Shown one piece after another: positions 6,635 to 8,124 of a stretch of 8,124 nt of DNA (position 1 is its first letter; each line of letters begins with the position of its first letter). Under the pieces are notes generated by a model. It did no database searches. It was given only the letters and a program-made list of their open reading frames with translations, and was not told where the DNA came from. This DNA comes from Candidatus Gerdarchaeota archaeon (GTDB lineage: Archaea; Asgardarchaeota; Heimdallarchaeia; JABLTI01). The translations under genes and the position numbers were made by a program. The stretch covers positions 1 to 8,124 of the forward strand of contig JAEORM010000034.1 of the NCBI GenBank assembly GCA_016840905.1, read 5' to 3'.

Positions 6635-7009
6635 TTATTTCTCAACATCAGGTTCTTTTGTTTTAAAAATTCCTTTAAGTGGTGCCCATTTAATATATGG
6701 ATTTGCAAATAACATCAGGAAAAACAATAGTGGAAATCTAATCCCTATAAATAAATAAAATAACAAATCATCTAACCACACAAAGGTATTCAACCCAACA
6801 AATACTAATACTACTACTGCCATAATTAGCACTAAAATTGACCAAGTCATTTCCCTTTTCCCTAGTGGCCGATGTTTAATCCACATTGCAATTGCAAAGA
6901 TTGCTGATCCGCCAAAAAAGAACGGACAAAATGAAAATGAAACAATATGTGTTCGTTGATCGATTGTGCTATCCAAGATAGTAAGAATAACCATTATAAC
7001 ATCAAACAT
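6635..7009 (-). CDS. Small membrane protein of unknown function, three predicted helices
   Basis: The 124-residue product has three clear hydrophobic segments at about residues 22-44, 55-78 and 82-102, and a shorter hydrophobic N-terminus. Charged turns (KHRPLGKRE, 45-53) and a basic/acidic C-terminal tail (about 107-124) follow the usual positive-inside pattern. No transporter or enzyme signature is seen. The start is supported by GGTGAT at 7015-7020, 5 bases before the ATG. It is the first gene of the minus-strand cluster and lies 70 bases upstream of the MFS gene, so it may be co-transcribed and serve as an accessory membrane subunit. The name and role are unknown. Confidence 0.8.
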   Translation of the reverse strand: MFDVIMVILTILDSTIDQRTHIVSFSFCPFFFGGSAIFAIAMWIKHRPLGKREMTWSILVLIMAVVVLVFVGLNTFVWLDDLLFYLFIGIRFPLLFFLMLFANPYIKWAPLKGIFKTKEPDVEK

Positions 7010-7103
7010 ATACTATCACCAAATATCTTCAAAGATATGATTATTTCATTATCTATTTAATTTTCTACTTAATTTTTTAAGAAAAAAGAATAATTCGATT
7101 AGA

Positions 7104-7193
7104 TAATTGAAATCATTAATTAATTTATAATGAAATTAGATTTCATTATAAGAATAGCTATCCAAGATTAGTATTTATAGTTAATTTCAATTA
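7104..7193. repeat. Outer inverted repeat flanking the palindrome
   Basis: TAATTGAAAT at 7104-7113 is the exact reverse complement of ATTTCAATTA at 7184-7193. The half-site resembles the arm of the inner palindrome (ATAATGAAAT), so four related half-sites, two in each orientation, lie within 90 bases. This could be a cooperative operator, but the low-complexity background weakens the case. Confidence 0.35.
7125..7151. promoter_or_regulatory. Perfect 12-bp inverted repeat, candidate operator
   Basis: TTATAATGAAAT (7125-7136) and ATTTCATTATAA (7140-7151) are exact reverse complements around a three-base TAG spacer. No T-tract follows, and it sits between divergent genes rather than after one, so a dimeric regulator binding site fits better than a terminator. 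The arms contain TATAAT/TATA-like strings, so binding could block both promoters. No regulator gene is recognised nearby. Confidence 0.5.
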
Positions 7194-7224
7194 ATTACTT
7201 TATAGCTAATTCATTGTGAGTATA

Positions 7225-8124
7225 ATGGGTGTAAAATATCTAGAACTTGAAAGTAAATCGATACTGCATCGAATAGATACTCCTCGCTTACCTTTCAAAT
7301 GGGGGGCTAATCCATACAGAGGGTGTTTTCATTCTTGCCTTTATTGTTATGCTCGTTATACTCATAGTTATTTGGAATTGGACCCAGAACAAGATTTTGA
7401 ATCCACTATTTTCATTAAGCGAAATGCTGCACAAACATTGCGAAAAGAATTATCTCATCCAAAATGGCAAAAAGAAATAGTTAATCTTGGTTCAGTTTGT
7501 GATCCCTATCAACCAATTGAAAGTACTGAATTTATAACTAGAAATATGTTAAAAGAATTTAAACGATATCACAATCCGTTGATAATTGCAACCAAATCTG
7601 ATTTGATCACTCGAGATAAAGATATCATAGCAGAAATGTCACAAATAACTAATGTGGAAGTAGCTATATCACTTTCCACTATGAATGATGATTTGAGAAA
7701 AGAATTCGAACCAAGAGCACCTTCAACCAAAAAACGTTTGCAAGCGATAGCTGAATTAAGAGAAAAGGGTATTATTGTAAGCGTTTTATTAATGCCTGTT
7801 TTTCCTCATTTAAGTGATTCTTTTGCAGAACTAGATGCTATATTTAGAGCGATATCTGAAGTAAATGCTAGTTATGTGATACCAGGAATTCTCTATCTAA
7901 TAGGTGCTGCAAGAAAACGTTTTCTTGATTATATTGAGCTAAAACATCCAGAATGTAATGAGATTTACCGAGATTATTACAAAAAAAGGTCCCCACCAAA
8001 AGAATATAGAGAAAAAATAAACAATCACTTCTATGAGCTAAGGAAAAAATACAATTTATTTAAAATTGAAACAAATAAGTCACCAAAAACATTCAATCAA
8101 CAACAAACACTTGATTTTTGGGTA
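7225..8124 (+). CDS. Radical SAM protein, SplB-like / Rv2578c-type family (3' end beyond the right edge)
   Basis: The frame is open from ATG 7225 to the right edge, 300 codons. The radical SAM cluster motif CxxxCxxC is present as C34, C38 and C41 in NPYRGCFHSCLYCYAR, and the family's further landmarks follow: DPYQPIE (93-99), TKSDLITRD (123-131), and EPRAPS (162-167). This is the group often annotated as DNA repair photolyase or SplB-like protein: a [4Fe-4S] enzyme that splits S-adenosylmethionine to make a radical. True spore-photoproduct repair has not been shown for this subgroup, so the substrate is unknown. GTGAG at 7216-7220 is a modest ribosome site. An in-frame GTG at 7216 is an alternative start, adding three residues. 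The ending QQQTLDFWV resembles the tail of family members, so probably little is missing. It is transcribed away from the transporter cluster. Confidence 0.92.
   Translation, partial: MGVKYLELESKSILHRIDTPRLPFKWGANPYRGCFHSCLYCYARYTHSYLELDPEQDFESTIFIKRNAAQTLRKELSHPKWQKEIVNLGSVCDPYQPIESTEFITRNMLKEFKRYHNPLIIATKSDLITRDKDIIAEMSQITNVEVAISLSTMNDDLRKEFEPRAPSTKKRLQAIAELREKGIIVSVLLMPVFPHLSDSFAELDAIFRAISEVNASYVIPGILYLIGAARKRFLDYIELKHPECNEIYRDYYKKRSPPKEYREKINNHFYELRKKYNLFKIETNKSPKTFNQQQTLDFWV

Larger units (their letters stand above)
7010..7224. other. Divergent intergenic region
   Basis: This 215-base gap separates the minus-strand membrane/transport cluster from the plus-strand radical SAM gene, so both promoters should lie here. 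It is nearly all A and T and contains the perfect inverted repeat at 7125-7151 and a second, wider inverted repeat (7104-7113 with 7184-7193). No ORF or RNA gene was seen. Confidence 0.6.

Noticed and set aside
6565..6708. N-terminal extension of the MFS protein from an ATG at 6708
   Set aside because: Would overlap the preceding gene by 74 bases and add 48 residues unlike the family; the ATG at 6564 gives a normal N-terminus.
1..8124. tRNA, rRNA, CRISPR array, insertion sequence or attachment site
   Set aside because: No T-loop-like GTTCRANNC in a cloverleaf context, no regularly spaced repeats, no transposase or integrase frame and no terminal repeats were found by eye.

Overview
The window is strongly AT-rich, with loosely packed genes, heavy use of ATA, AGA and AAA/AAT codons, and Shine-Dalgarno-like GAGGT/AGGTGA/AGGAG motifs before most starts. 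Organism assignment is uncertain. The kinase-type H-box (RHDxxN) and a possible PRC-barrel-like N-terminus would suit an archaeon, perhaps an AT-rich Asgard or Thermoplasmatota-type lineage. Hairpin-plus-T-tract terminators and some bacterial-looking promoter strings would suit a low-GC bacterium. No rRNA, tRNA, CRISPR array, transposase or phage gene was seen.

Layout. Positions 1-659 (minus) hold the 5' part of an unrecognised helical protein that runs off the left edge. After a gene-free stretch comes a 47-residue ORF at 995-1138 (plus) with a hydrophobic segment and an Asp/Gly-rich tail, followed by a terminator-like hairpin. A stand-alone CheY-like receiver lies at 1502-1858 (plus), also followed by a hairpin with a T-tract. 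The alpha subunit of a two-subunit iron-sulfur L-serine dehydratase lies at 2091-2996 (plus), with no beta subunit in the window. It meets a minus-strand gene tail-to-tail over a shared hairpin that contains both stop codons.

From 7009 down to 3008 four minus-strand genes follow one another: a small three-helix membrane protein, an MFS transporter, a GAF sensor joined to a histidine-kinase dimerisation domain but with no ATPase domain, and a 418-residue protein of unknown function. The divergent region 7010-7224 carries a perfect 12-bp inverted repeat and leads into a radical SAM protein of the SplB-like family, which runs off the right edge after 300 codons.

How the parts may work together (inference). 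The minus-strand cluster looks like a membrane transport and sensing unit. The GAF-DHp protein has a phospho-accepting His but no kinase domain, so it could relay phosphate from another kinase, and the nearby stand-alone receiver is one possible partner. Serine dehydratase and the radical SAM protein look like independent metabolic or repair genes. The items most worth a second look are the kinase-less GAF-DHp protein with its unknown 418-residue neighbour, the small Asp/Gly-tailed peptide, and the palindromic divergent promoter region.
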